NCBI RefSeq assembly: GCF_014207985.1
Contig: NZ_JACHMI010000001.1
Span: 12,011,001 to 12,075,000, forward strand
Source of the DNA: Nonomuraea rubra
GTDB lineage: Bacteria; Actinomycetota; Actinomycetes; Streptosporangiales; Streptosporangiaceae
Direction of reading: 5' to 3'
DNA length: 64,000 bases
Every line of letters begins with the position of its first letter. Within the stretch, counting starts at the first letter, position 1. The notes under the pieces were generated by a model. The model saw nothing but the letters and a program-made list of their open reading frames with translations, ran no database searches and was not told the origin of the DNA. Shown here piece by piece: positions 56,631-63,973 of this stretch. The position numbers and the translations under genes are program-made.

Positions 56631-56855
56631 TCATGAGCTGGCGGCGAGGGTGGCCAGGTCGAACTGGTGATCTTGAACGCCTGCCACAAAGGCAGCCCAC
56701 TCCGACGGCGTGAATACCAGGACCGGCCCATCCTGTTGCTTGCTGTCACGCAGCGCGACGTTGCCATCCGTCAGAGGTGCAACCTCGACGCATGCCGTTG
56801 CGCCGTTGCAGTAGCTGGCCTTGCGCCAGGCCGCCTTCGTGATGTCGTTGTGCAT
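56631..56855 (-). CDS. DUF397 domain protein
   Basis: 74 residues: WRKASYCNGATACVEVAPLT, VALRDSKQQDGPVLVFTPSE, WAAFVAGVQDHQFDL. This is the DUF397 pattern (small proteins paired with XRE regulators in actinomycetes, e.g. near whiJ-like genes in Streptomyces; often the toxin-like or effector half of the pair). The XRE gene upstream ends 45 nt before its start. A strong hairpin follows its stop. Confidence 0.92.
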   Translation of the reverse strand: MHNDITKAAWRKASYCNGATACVEVAPLTDGNVALRDSKQQDGPVLVFTPSEWAAFVAGVQDHQFDLATLAASS

Positions 56856-56900
56856 GTTTATCCCTAGGCTCCGTTGCCTTGTATTGAGGTACCGGGGTCG

Positions 56901-57764
56901 TCACCGCCGCCAGAGCATGGCCTTGCGCTGGATGAGCACCCGTGACTCGTCCTCGTCCAGAGCTTCCGACCGCATGTGGTCGAAGGCCGTCTCGTAACCG
57001 GCCACCCGCTCGAGGTCTTCGACGAAGTGAGCAGAATAAAGCTGCTCCAGGTACACCACATCATCGAATTCCGCGAACTTGAGATGAATGAACGCACCGG
57101 TGTTGACCGGGTGAAGCGAGTCCAATGGTAGGACCTGAACGCTGACGTGTGACAGTAGGGACACCTCCAAGAGATGTTCCATTTGCTCACACATGACCGA
57201 GGGCTCCCCAAAACGGCGCATAAGTGCCGCTTCGTCCAGAATGACGCTCATTCGGCAGGGATCGGCTCTGTGCAGGACCCGCTCCTGCCGGTCGAGCCGT
57301 GCCTCGACCCTGCTGCGGACACCGCTGTGCGTGATGCGCGCGATACCCCGCGTGGCGAGGATGACCTCCCGGGCATAGTCCTCGGTCTGCAGGAGACCCG
57401 GCACAGCCTGGGGTTCCCAGTTGCGCTGGTGGACGGCCTCCGCCTCCAAGCCGAGGAATCTTGTGTACTCCTCAGGGAGGGTGTCCTCGTAATCTTCCCA
57501 CCACCCGCGCTGTTCCGCATCACGCAACAGGCCCACGAGCTCGTCAAGTTTGTCGCCGTCGACGCGGTACAGCTTCGCCATGGACTTGATGTCCTCGGCG
57601 GACGGCATGGTCTTGGCGGCCTCGATGCGGCTCACCTTGCTCGCCGACCAGCCGAGCTCTCTGGCGGCCTTGGCCCCGGTGAAGTTTCGCCGCTCGCGGA
57701 GGAGGCGTAGCTCCTGCCCCAGCCGGAGGCGCCGTACTGTTGGACTGCCCTGCTGCGATGGCAC
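56901..57764 (-). CDS. XRE-family regulator with DUF5753 domain
   Basis: 287 residues. HTH: RLGQELRLLRERRNFTGAKA, ARELGWSASKVSRIEAAKTM, PSAEDIKSMAKLYRV; from ~100 on DUF5753 (LGLEAEAVHQRNWEPQAVPG, LLQTEDYAREVILATRG, VLDEAALMRRFG-type stretches, VQVLPLDSLHPVNTGAFIHL). It belongs to the WhiJ/BldB-neighbour type of actinomycete regulators that occur with DUF397 genes. Two TGCAA-n-TTGCA elements lie in the upstream region, one 88 nt before its start. Confidence 0.93.
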   Translation of the reverse strand: MPSQQGSPTVRRLRLGQELRLLRERRNFTGAKAARELGWSASKVSRIEAAKTMPSAEDIKSMAKLYRVDGDKLDELVGLLRDAEQRGWWEDYEDTLPEEYTRFLGLEAEAVHQRNWEPQAVPGLLQTEDYAREVILATRGIARITHSGVRSRVEARLDRQERVLHRADPCRMSVILDEAALMRRFGEPSVMCEQMEHLLEVSLLSHVSVQVLPLDSLHPVNTGAFIHLKFAEFDDVVYLEQLYSAHFVEDLERVAGYETAFDHMRSEALDEDESRVLIQRKAMLWRR

Positions 57765-58111
57765 CGTCCACCCTCCTTCTCAGGAATGAAGGTGTAGCCG
57801 GAAGGGACCGTTTGGAGCCCGGCTTTTTGGGCCGTTCGCCCAATCTTACACTGCAAGTTGCATGAGTTGTGCCGCACAGCCTTGCCAGAAGGCTTTCATG
57901 GGTACAGCGTAGGGGCAAGGACAAGCTCCGCGAACAGGTCTGATACTGGGGAGATCTTCCGCCTTCCATCGGACGCATGATGCTTGTCGTGCAAGTTGCA
58001 TCGCAAGAAGCAAAGAAAAGTAAATCTTCCCTTGCTGGAAGACTTGCAGCAACGACGACTGCAAGGGACGATCAGAACCAGGAGGGTTCTCGAGTCGCAG
58101 AGGAGGCCGGC
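57765..58111. promoter_or_regulatory. Divergent control region with repeated TGCAA/TTGCA elements
   Basis: No gene is evident. Two identical TGCAA-G-TTGCA palindromes lie at 57852-57862 and 57990-58000 (138 nt apart; both are followed by T, so the 12-mer TGCAAGTTGCAT is repeated). A third related dyad, CTTGCAG-N9-CTGCAAG, is at 58043-58065. On the minus strand, TAAGAT lies next to the first palindrome and may be the XRE -10 box. Together they suggest cooperative binding by the XRE protein and DNA looping. Confidence 0.6.
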
Positions 58112-58255
58112 ATGACGACACGGCCCGGCGCACGAGAGCTTCCGCCCACCGTCGCGTGCCCGTACGAGGGCCGCATCTCCGGCAGCGTCGCCGTCCCCGA
58201 AACGAACATCCGCCACAGGGAGGCCACTTGCCGGAAGGATTCAGTCATCGTCTGA
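58112..58255 (+). CDS. Small ORF of 47 residues, unknown
   Basis: MTTRPGARELPPTVACPYEG then GRISGSVAVPETNIRHREAT and a short tail, TGA at 58253. The ATG has GAGGAGG 5 nt upstream, the best ribosome site in this stretch, and most codons end in G or C. Two cysteines, no membrane segment. Family unknown. It lies downstream of the TTGCA elements, divergent from the XRE regulator, and may be a small controlled gene. Confidence 0.45.
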   Translation: MTTRPGARELPPTVACPYEGRISGSVAVPETNIRHREATCRKDSVIV

Positions 58256-58413
58256 ACAACGCAGCGCGACTTCGCTCATTCGAGCACGAAAAAAGCCGGG
58301 CCGAGGCTGGTCACCGAGCGCCGCATCTGGGCTGCCACCCTGCGGCGAAACTCGGTCACCAGCCGTCGGACCGGCAAGAAGCCACCTCTAAATGCCGCGA
58401 AAGGGGTCTTCTT

Positions 58414-58629
58414 ATGTACTCACAAGGTACCAAGGGGGTCGGCCGAATCAAGTCCTGGATCCAGGATCTCATCGCGTCCGCCGACTACGAAATCTGCGTG
58501 GAGCCCGACGAGTTCGCCTACCGGGTGGGCTGGACCGTCACCAAGACGGGATTCGGCTCCCGCCGGTACCGCGACCCACGGTTCGACCAGCTCCGCCAGC
58601 CCAGCAAGGTGATCGAGGAGGTGTCGTGA
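58414..58629 (+). CDS. Small conserved-looking protein, AICE-cargo type
   Basis: 71 residues: RIKSWIQDLIASADYEICVE then a polar C-terminus with RRYRDPRFDQLRQPSKVIEE. AAGGGG lies 7 nt before the ATG. The DYEICVEPDEFAYRVGW and DPRFDQL features resemble small proteins found before membrane/FtsK genes in actinomycete integrative elements (resemblance only). It is followed 2 nt later by a membrane protein gene. Confidence 0.65.
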   Translation: MYSQGTKGVGRIKSWIQDLIASADYEICVEPDEFAYRVGWTVTKTGFGSRRYRDPRFDQLRQPSKVIEEVS

Positions 58630-58630
58630 C

Positions 58631-59269
58631 ATGCCGAGGAACCCACGCAACCAGCTGTACCCTGCCAGCGAGGACCTCCCCGCCGCGCGCGGCGGCTCGC
58701 TGCCGGCCAGGCTCTGGCGGGCGCGCACCGAGCTGCTGCTGCTCGCCGGCCTGGCGCTGCTCGTCACGGCCCTGCTGAGCGCCGCGCACGCGGGCCGGTG
58801 GGTGCCCTTCGTCCTGGTGGCCGGCGCCGTCTCGGTGCCCGCCGCCACCAGGTTCGGCCGCAACTGGGTCGTGGCCCACTTCTGGTGCGTCGTCTCCAGG
58901 CACCGCCTGCAGCGGACCTGCCTGGAGACCACCATGCACACCAGGGCGGGCCGCATCCCGCTGGTGCTCTGGATCACCCCGACGACCACCGGCGAGAAGG
59001 CGCTGATCCTGGTACGGGCGGGCGTCAGCGCCGAGGCGTTCGAGGCGTACAGCGAGGAGATCGCGGCGGCCTGCTGGGCCCGCAGCGTGAACGTCTACCG
59101 GCACCGCACGCGCGCCCAGCTCCTCATCGTCGAGATCGTCAGGCGGGACGAGGTGCCAGGGGCGACCTCTCCCGGGCTGGACCGCCTGTACGGGCACAGA
59201 TCGTGGATCCCGCTGAGATCCGAGCTCGAGGAGCCGCCTGATCTGGCGACACTGCCGCACGCGGCATGA
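58631..59269 (+). CDS. Two-TM membrane protein resembling the gene upstream of TraB/FtsK in integrative elements
   Basis: 212 residues, ATG 2 nt after the previous stop. Two adjacent hydrophobic segments (~35-75: TELLLLAGLALLVTALLSAA and WVPFVLVAGAVSVPAATRFG) and a C-terminal soluble domain (RQ-type RLQRTCLETTMHTRAGRIPL, ITPTTTGEKALILVRAGVSA, RHRTRAQLLIVEIVRRDEV). I judge it like the membrane proteins that precede FtsK/TraB translocase genes in AICEs. No translocase, integrase, Rep or att site follows, so if it is mobile-element cargo only a remnant remains. Confidence 0.65.
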   Translation: MPRNPRNQLYPASEDLPAARGGSLPARLWRARTELLLLAGLALLVTALLSAAHAGRWVPFVLVAGAVSVPAATRFGRNWVVAHFWCVVSRHRLQRTCLETTMHTRAGRIPLVLWITPTTTGEKALILVRAGVSAEAFEAYSEEIAAACWARSVNVYRHRTRAQLLIVEIVRRDEVPGATSPGLDRLYGHRSWIPLRSELEEPPDLATLPHAA

Positions 59270-59272
59270 AGA

Positions 59273-59297
59273 CCTAGGGAACGGGGCCGTCCCTAGG
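59273..59297 (+). terminator. First hairpin after the two-TM protein gene
   Basis: CCTAGGGA (59273-59280) and TCCCTAGG (59290-59297) pair perfectly around a 9-nt loop, 3 nt after the stop. Followed directly by a second, longer hairpin. Confidence 0.75.
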
Positions 59298-59302
59298 GGT
59301 GC

Positions 59303-59334
59303 AAGCCCCGGAGACCGCGGGGGCTCCGGGGCTT
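59303..59334 (+). terminator. Second hairpin, tandem terminator
   Basis: AAGCCCCGGAG (59303-59313) and CTCCGGGGCTT (59324-59334) form an 11-bp stem with a 10-nt loop. With the hairpin at 59273 it makes a strong double terminator separating the AICE-like block from the molybdoenzyme gene. Confidence 0.85.
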
Positions 59335-59360
59335 CCCCATGCGCCCGGTCCGCGCGAAGA

Positions 59361-59381
59361 TGAGTTCATCTGGCGAACTCA
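59361..59381. promoter_or_regulatory. Inverted repeat TGAGTTC-N7-GAACTCA upstream of molybdoenzyme gene
   Basis: Perfect 7-bp arms (59361-59367, 59375-59381) with a 7-nt spacer. The right arm abuts the AGGAG ribosome site, so as RNA it could hide it, and as DNA it could be an operator. The size matches HAIR, but the arm sequence differs. Confidence 0.5.
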
Positions 59382-59390
59382 GGAGTCGTG

Positions 59391-61571
59391 ATGACGTCGA
59401 CCGTCCACCGGACCTGTCCCCTGTGCGAGGCCGTCTGCGGCCTGACCCTCACCCTCGACGACGGCGGGCACGTCACCAGTGTCCGGGGCGACAAGGACGA
59501 TCCGTTCAGCAAGGGGTTCATCTGCCCGAAGGGAGCCAGCCTCGGCCGGCTCGACGAGGACCCCGACCGGCTGCGCAAGCCGCTGATCAGGGAGGGCGAG
59601 CTCTGGCGCGAGGTCGGCTGGGACGAGGCGTTCACCGCCGTGAAGGCCGGCCTCGACCGCCTCGCGGACCGCCGCTCCATCGCCGTCTACCTCGGCAACC
59701 CCAACGCCCACACCATGGCCGGCGCCCTGTACGCCGCCCCGCTGATCAAGGCGCTCGGCACCCGCAACGTCTTCTCCGCCAGCACCGCCGACCAGATGCC
59801 CAAGCACGTGGCCAGCGGGCTCATGTTCGGCCATCCGCTGGCCATCCCGGTGCCCGACCTGGACAGGACCGACTACCTGCTGATGCTGGGCGCCAACCCG
59901 CTGGAGTCCAACGGCTCCCTGTGCACCGCGCCCGACTTCCCCGGCAGGCTCAAGGCCCTGCGCGGGCGCGGCGGCCGGCTGGTCGTGGTGGATCCGCGCC
60001 GCACGCGCACCGCCGCGCTGGGCGACGAGCACGTCTTCATCCGCCCGGGCACGGACGCGTACCTGCTGTTCGGCATCGTGCACACGCTGTTCGCCGAGGA
60101 CCTGGCCAGGCCGCGGCACGAGGTCAACGGGCTGGCCGAGGTGCGCGAGGCGGCCAAGCACTTCCCGCCCGAGTCCGTGGCCAGGCGCACCGGGGTGCCC
60201 GCCGAGACGATCACGCGGCTGGCCAGGGAGCTGGCGGCGGCGCCCACGGCCGCCGTCTACGCCAGGATCGGCACGTGCACGGCCGAGTTCGGCACGCTGG
60301 CCCAGTGGCTGGTGGACGTGCTGAACGTGCTCACCGGCAACCTCGACAGGCCCGGTGGTGCCATGTTCCCCAAGCCCGCGACCGAGTTCGCGGGGCGGCG
60401 CAGGCCGTACGTGGTGGGGCGGTGGAAGAGCCGCGTCAGGGGCCTGCCCGAGGCGAACGGCGAGCTGCCCGTGGCCACGCTGGCCGACGAGATCGAGACG
60501 CCGGGCGAGGGGCAGGTCAGGTTCCTGCTGACGATCGCGGGCAACCCGGTGCTGTCGGCGCCGCACGGCGCCCGGCTGGACACCGCGTTCGCCGGGCTCG
60601 ACTTCATGGTGAGCGTGGACCCGTACCTGAACGAGACCACCAGGCACGCGAACGTCATCCTGCCGCCGCCGCGGGTCCTGCAGTCGGGGCACTACGACTT
60701 CGCGCTGCTCGGGTTCGCCGTGCGCAACTACGCGCGGTACTCGCCGCCGCTGCTGCCGCTGGACGAGCGGCCGTCGGAGGCCCAGATCCTCGCCAGGCTG
60801 GCCATGATCGCCTCCGGGCTGGAGGGCGACCTCGACGCGTTCGTCATCGACGACATGTTGGGCAAGGCGACGCAGACGCCCGGCTCGGGGATCGAGGGGC
60901 GGGACGTGGCGGAGCTGCGCGACCTGCTGGACGGCGAGACGGGCAGCGAGCGGCGGCTCGACCTCATGCTCAGGCTCGGCCCGTACGGCGAGTGGGCCGG
61001 CAAGGGCGACCTGTCGCTGCGCAAGCTGCTCGACAACCCGCACGGCCTCGACCTGGGCGCGCTGGAGCCCCGCCTGGACGAGGTGCTCAAGACGGCCTCG
61101 GGCCTGGTCGAGCTGGCACCGCCGCAGCTCATGGAGGACGTGGAACGGCTGCGCGGCAAGCTGGAGGAGGAGCCGCCGGAGATCGTCCTCATCGGGCGGC
61201 GGCACCTGCGCTCCAACAACAGCTGGATGCACAACGTCGGCCCGCTGGTCGGCGGCAGCAACACGTGCACGCTGCAGATCCACCCCTCGGACGCGGACAG
61301 GCTGGGCCTGGCCGGCGAGGCCGTGGTGCGCTCGGCGAAGGGCCAGGTCACCGTGCCCGTCGAGCAGACCGACACGATCATGCCTGGCGTCGTCAGCCTG
61401 CCTCACGGATGGGGGCACGCGGGCAGCGCCCAGAACGTGGCGGCCGAGCATCCCGGTGTCAACGTCAACACGCTCACCGACGAGACGACCATAGACGTTC
61501 CGAGTGGTAACGCAGTGTTCAACGGAGTTCCGGTCACGATTTCACCAACCGGGGTGATCATCGCACATTAG
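59391..61571 (+). CDS. Molybdopterin-dependent oxidoreductase (FdhA/NasC-like) with [4Fe-4S] cluster
   Basis: 726 residues from ATG 59391 (AGGAG 5 nt upstream; a GTG at 59388 is one codon earlier). [4Fe-4S] motif C9-x2-C12-x3-C16-x28-C45 (HRTCPLCEAVCGLTL...GFICPKG), then Mo-bisMGD domains (VAIYLGNPNAHTM-type region; VARRTGVPAETITRLARELA; YLNETTRHANVILPPPRVL) and C-terminal molybdopterin-binding (NTCTLQIHPSDADRLGLAGE). I do not see the Cys/Sec expected as Mo ligand in formate or nitrate reductases. Physiological substrate unknown. No Tat signal is present, so it is cytoplasmic. Confidence 0.9.
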   Translation: MTSTVHRTCPLCEAVCGLTLTLDDGGHVTSVRGDKDDPFSKGFICPKGASLGRLDEDPDRLRKPLIREGELWREVGWDEAFTAVKAGLDRLADRRSIAVYLGNPNAHTMAGALYAAPLIKALGTRNVFSASTADQMPKHVASGLMFGHPLAIPVPDLDRTDYLLMLGANPLESNGSLCTAPDFPGRLKALRGRGGRLVVVDPRRTRTAALGDEHVFIRPGTDAYLLFGIVHTLFAEDLARPRHEVNGLAEVREAAKHFPPESVARRTGVPAETITRLARELAAAPTAAVYARIGTCTAEFGTLAQWLVDVLNVLTGNLDRPGGAMFPKPATEFAGRRRPYVVGRWKSRVRGLPEANGELPVATLADEIETPGEGQVRFLLTIAGNPVLSAPHGARLDTAFAGLDFMVSVDPYLNETTRHANVILPPPRVLQSGHYDFALLGFAVRNYARYSPPLLPLDERPSEAQILARLAMIASGLEGDLDAFVIDDMLGKATQTPGSGIEGRDVAELRDLLDGETGSERRLDLMLRLGPYGEWAGKGDLSLRKLLDNPHGLDLGALEPRLDEVLKTASGLVELAPPQLMEDVERLRGKLEEEPPEIVLIGRRHLRSNNSWMHNVGPLVGGSNTCTLQIHPSDADRLGLAGEAVVRSAKGQVTVPVEQTDTIMPGVVSLPHGWGHAGSAQNVAAEHPGVNVNTLTDETTIDVPSGNAVFNGVPVTISPTGVIIAH

Positions 61572-61581
61572 GGTGTCGCGC

Positions 61582-62184
61582 GTGACTATCGCGCCAGAAG
61601 AGGACCGCCTGAACGCCCAGATCGCCTTCGCCATCGAGATCGACAAGTTGAAGCGGATCATCCGCCGCAACCATCTCATCGACGGCTCGCGGCGGGAGAA
61701 CTCCGCCGAGCACTCCTGGTACGTGGGCACGCTGGCGATGGTCCTCGGAGAGCATGCCCCACCCGGAACGGACCTCCAACGGGTGGTGGCCATGCTGTTG
61801 GTGCACGACCTGGTGGAGATCGACGCCGGCGACACGTTCGTCTACGACGCGGTGGCGGTCGAGGCCCAGGCCGAGGCCGAGCGGGCCGCCGCCGACCGGA
61901 TCTTCGGCCTGCTGCCGGACGAGCAGGGGGTGTGGCTGCGGGAGCTGTGGGACGAGTTCGAGGCCAGGAAGACGCCGGAGGCGAGGTTCGCCAAGGCGCT
62001 CGACCGCTTCGCCCCGATTCTGGCCAACCACCACACCGAGGGCGGCACGTGGCCGCTGTTCAAGGTGACGGCCGCGGAGGTCAGGGAGAAGGTGCGGATC
62101 ATCGAGGAGGGCTCGCCCTCGCTCGGTGCGTACGCCCTGGAGCTGGTCGAACTCTCGGTGGCCAGGGGACACCTGTCCGAGTGA
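61582..62184 (+). CDS. HD-domain hydrolase (HDDC2/YfbR-like)
   Basis: 200 residues from GTG 61582 (AGGG 9 nt upstream; GTG 61573 overlaps the previous stop region). HD motif residues: SAEHSWYVGTLAMVL (first His), LLVHDLVEIDAGDTF (His-Asp), RFAKALDRFAPI (Asp). HDDC2-type enzymes are metal-dependent 5'-nucleotidases/phosphohydrolases. It starts 11 nt after the molybdoenzyme stop and is likely co-transcribed with it. Confidence 0.88.
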   Translation: MTIAPEEDRLNAQIAFAIEIDKLKRIIRRNHLIDGSRRENSAEHSWYVGTLAMVLGEHAPPGTDLQRVVAMLLVHDLVEIDAGDTFVYDAVAVEAQAEAERAAADRIFGLLPDEQGVWLRELWDEFEARKTPEARFAKALDRFAPILANHHTEGGTWPLFKVTAAEVREKVRIIEEGSPSLGAYALELVELSVARGHLSE

Positions 62185-62214
62185 TCCCCACATGCCCGGG
62201 GTAGGGGACTTGTC

Positions 62215-63126
62215 GTGAAAGAGACAGTACGCGCGAAACGACGGCAGTTTCGGGGTTTCGCCGGGCCGGTCGCCATCGCCGATCGGCTCGAGAAGTCGAA
62301 GGCCATGGACAAGCCGATCAGGGGACTGGCCAAGGTCGTACGCCAGCGGCTGCGCCAGGGCCGCCTGCGCGACCTGCTGCACGGCGTCCCCATCGGCGAG
62401 CCGGTACACCCGCCGCTGGCCACGGTCAGCCTGGGCTGCTGGCTCTCCGCGGCCGTGCTGGACCTGGCACGCGCCGATCCGCGGGCCTCGCGGCTGCTGC
62501 TGGCCACGGGCCTGGTCAACGCCCTGCCCACGGCGGCGGCAGGGCTCACCGACTGGTCCTCGCTCCACCGCGAGCAGCAGCGGGTCGGCTTCGTGCACAT
62601 GGCGGCGAACCTGACCGCGCTCGGCCTCATGACAGCCTCGCTGATGGCCCGCGTACGCGGCCACGAGCGGCCCGGCCGGATCCTCTCCTTCACCGGGCTG
62701 GCCGTGGGCGGGCTCGGCGCGTACCTCGGCGGGCACCTGGCCTACCGGCAGGCCGCGGGGGCCAACCACGCGCCGCAGATCACCCACCTGGTGCCGCTGG
62801 GCTGGCACGACCTGTGCCCGCTCAAGGACCTCCCGGAAGGCCGCCCGGTGGCCAGGCGGCTGGGCTACATCCAGCTCTTCGTGCTGCGCCAGGGCGACGG
62901 CGTGACCGTGCTGGCGGACCGGTGCCCGCACCTGGCGGGGCCGCTGCACCAGGGCAGGCTCGTCATGGAGGACGGCGAGGCGTGCGTCGTGTGCCCGTGG
63001 CACAGCAGCACGTTCCGGCTGGCCGACGGGTCGGTCAAGCACGGGCCCGCGACGGCGCCCGCGCCCGTGTTCGAGACGCGGATCAGGCGTGACGGCACCA
63101 TCCAGGTACGGCCGGGGTTGACCTGA
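62215..63126 (+). CDS. DUF2231 membrane domain fused to Rieske [2Fe-2S] domain
   Basis: 303 residues, GTG start. Residues ~1-60 basic; ~60-190 four membrane helices of DUF2231 type (LATVSLGCWLSAAVLDLARA, LLLATGLVNALPTAAAGLTD, VGFVHMAANLTALGLMTASL, FTGLAVGGLGAYLGGHLAY); ~200-300 Rieske domain with the ligand motifs CPHLAGPLH and CPWHSSTF. A membrane-tethered Rieske electron carrier, possibly passing electrons to or from the molybdoenzyme encoded 0.6 kb upstream (inference). Function of DUF2231 is unknown; it may bind haem or quinone. Confidence 0.88.
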   Translation: MKETVRAKRRQFRGFAGPVAIADRLEKSKAMDKPIRGLAKVVRQRLRQGRLRDLLHGVPIGEPVHPPLATVSLGCWLSAAVLDLARADPRASRLLLATGLVNALPTAAAGLTDWSSLHREQQRVGFVHMAANLTALGLMTASLMARVRGHERPGRILSFTGLAVGGLGAYLGGHLAYRQAAGANHAPQITHLVPLGWHDLCPLKDLPEGRPVARRLGYIQLFVLRQGDGVTVLADRCPHLAGPLHQGRLVMEDGEACVVCPWHSSTFRLADGSVKHGPATAPAPVFETRIRRDGTIQVRPGLT

Positions 63127-63154
63127 AGTTTGGTTGAGGTTCTACGGTCGTGAC

Positions 63155-63973
63155 ATGGGCAAGATTCTTGTGACCGGCGCGACCGGGAATGTCGGCAGTC
63201 ATGTGGTGGCACAGCTCGCCTCGGCGGGCATCGACGTACGGGCGTTCGCCAGGCGTCCCGAGCGGGTGCAGCCGGGCGTGGAGGCCGTTCAGGGCGACCT
63301 GACGGCCCCCGAGACACTCGAACCCGCGCTGAAGGACGTGGAGAGCGTGTTCCTGCTCTGGCCCGGCCTCTCCACGGGCAACGCGGCGGAGGTGGTCTCG
63401 GCGATCGCCGGGCACGCGCGGCGGGTGGTGTACCTGTCGGCGTTCGTGCCGGGCGGCTCCGGGGGGCACTACGGGGAGATCGAGGGGCTCATCCGGCGGT
63501 CGGGGCTCGGCTGGACGTTCCTGCAGCCCGGCGGGTTCGCGGCGAACACGCTGGGGTGGGCGGACCAGGTGCGGCAGGGAGTGGTGCGGTGGCCGTTCGG
63601 GGAGGCGTCCCGGGCGCTGATCCACGAGAAGGACATCGCGGCCGTCGCCGTCCACGTGCTCACCTCGGCGGGGCACAACGGGGCCGCGTACGCCATCACC
63701 GGGCCCGACGAGCTGACCCAGGCCGAGCAGGTACGGGTGATCGGCGAGGTGGTCGGGCGTGAGGTGCGCTGGGAGGAGCAGCCGCCGGAGGAGGCCAGGG
63801 AGCGGCTGCTGGCGGCCTGGGGGGACGAGGCGTTCGTGGACAGTGCGCTGAAGGCGTGGGAGAGCTTCGTGGCCGGGCCCGAGCGGGCCACGGACACGGT
63901 GCGGCGACTGCTCGGGCGGCCCGCGCTGAGCTTCCGGCAGTGGGCGGAGGACCACGCGGAGGACTTCCGCTGA
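63155..63973 (+). CDS. NmrA-like NAD(P)-binding protein (atypical SDR)
   Basis: 272 residues from ATG 63155. Rossmann N-terminus MGKILVTGATGNVGSHVVAQ, RAFARRPERV and DLTAPETLEPALKDVESVFL, an NmrA/TMR-like fold that binds NAD(P)H and may act as redox sensor or reductase (quinone, epoxide or flavonoid substrates). The C-terminus (WAEDHAEDFR) is encoded by the first copy of a 26-bp direct repeat that continues past the stop to the window edge. Confidence 0.88.
   Translation: MGKILVTGATGNVGSHVVAQLASAGIDVRAFARRPERVQPGVEAVQGDLTAPETLEPALKDVESVFLLWPGLSTGNAAEVVSAIAGHARRVVYLSAFVPGGSGGHYGEIEGLIRRSGLGWTFLQPGGFAANTLGWADQVRQGVVRWPFGEASRALIHEKDIAAVAVHVLTSAGHNGAAYAITGPDELTQAEQVRVIGEVVGREVRWEEQPPEEARERLLAAWGDEAFVDSALKAWESFVAGPERATDTVRRLLGRPALSFRQWAEDHAEDFR

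Noticed and set aside
57977..58111. In-frame extension of the 47-residue ORF up to ATG 57977
   Set aside because: The extension runs through the TGCAA operator region with AT-rich, non-biased codons and has no ribosome site; the ATG at 58112 has a strong one.
59379..61451. Long open frame opposite the molybdoenzyme gene
   Set aside because: Antisense to a gene with clear Cys motifs and cofactor domains. Composition is typical of an antisense shadow.
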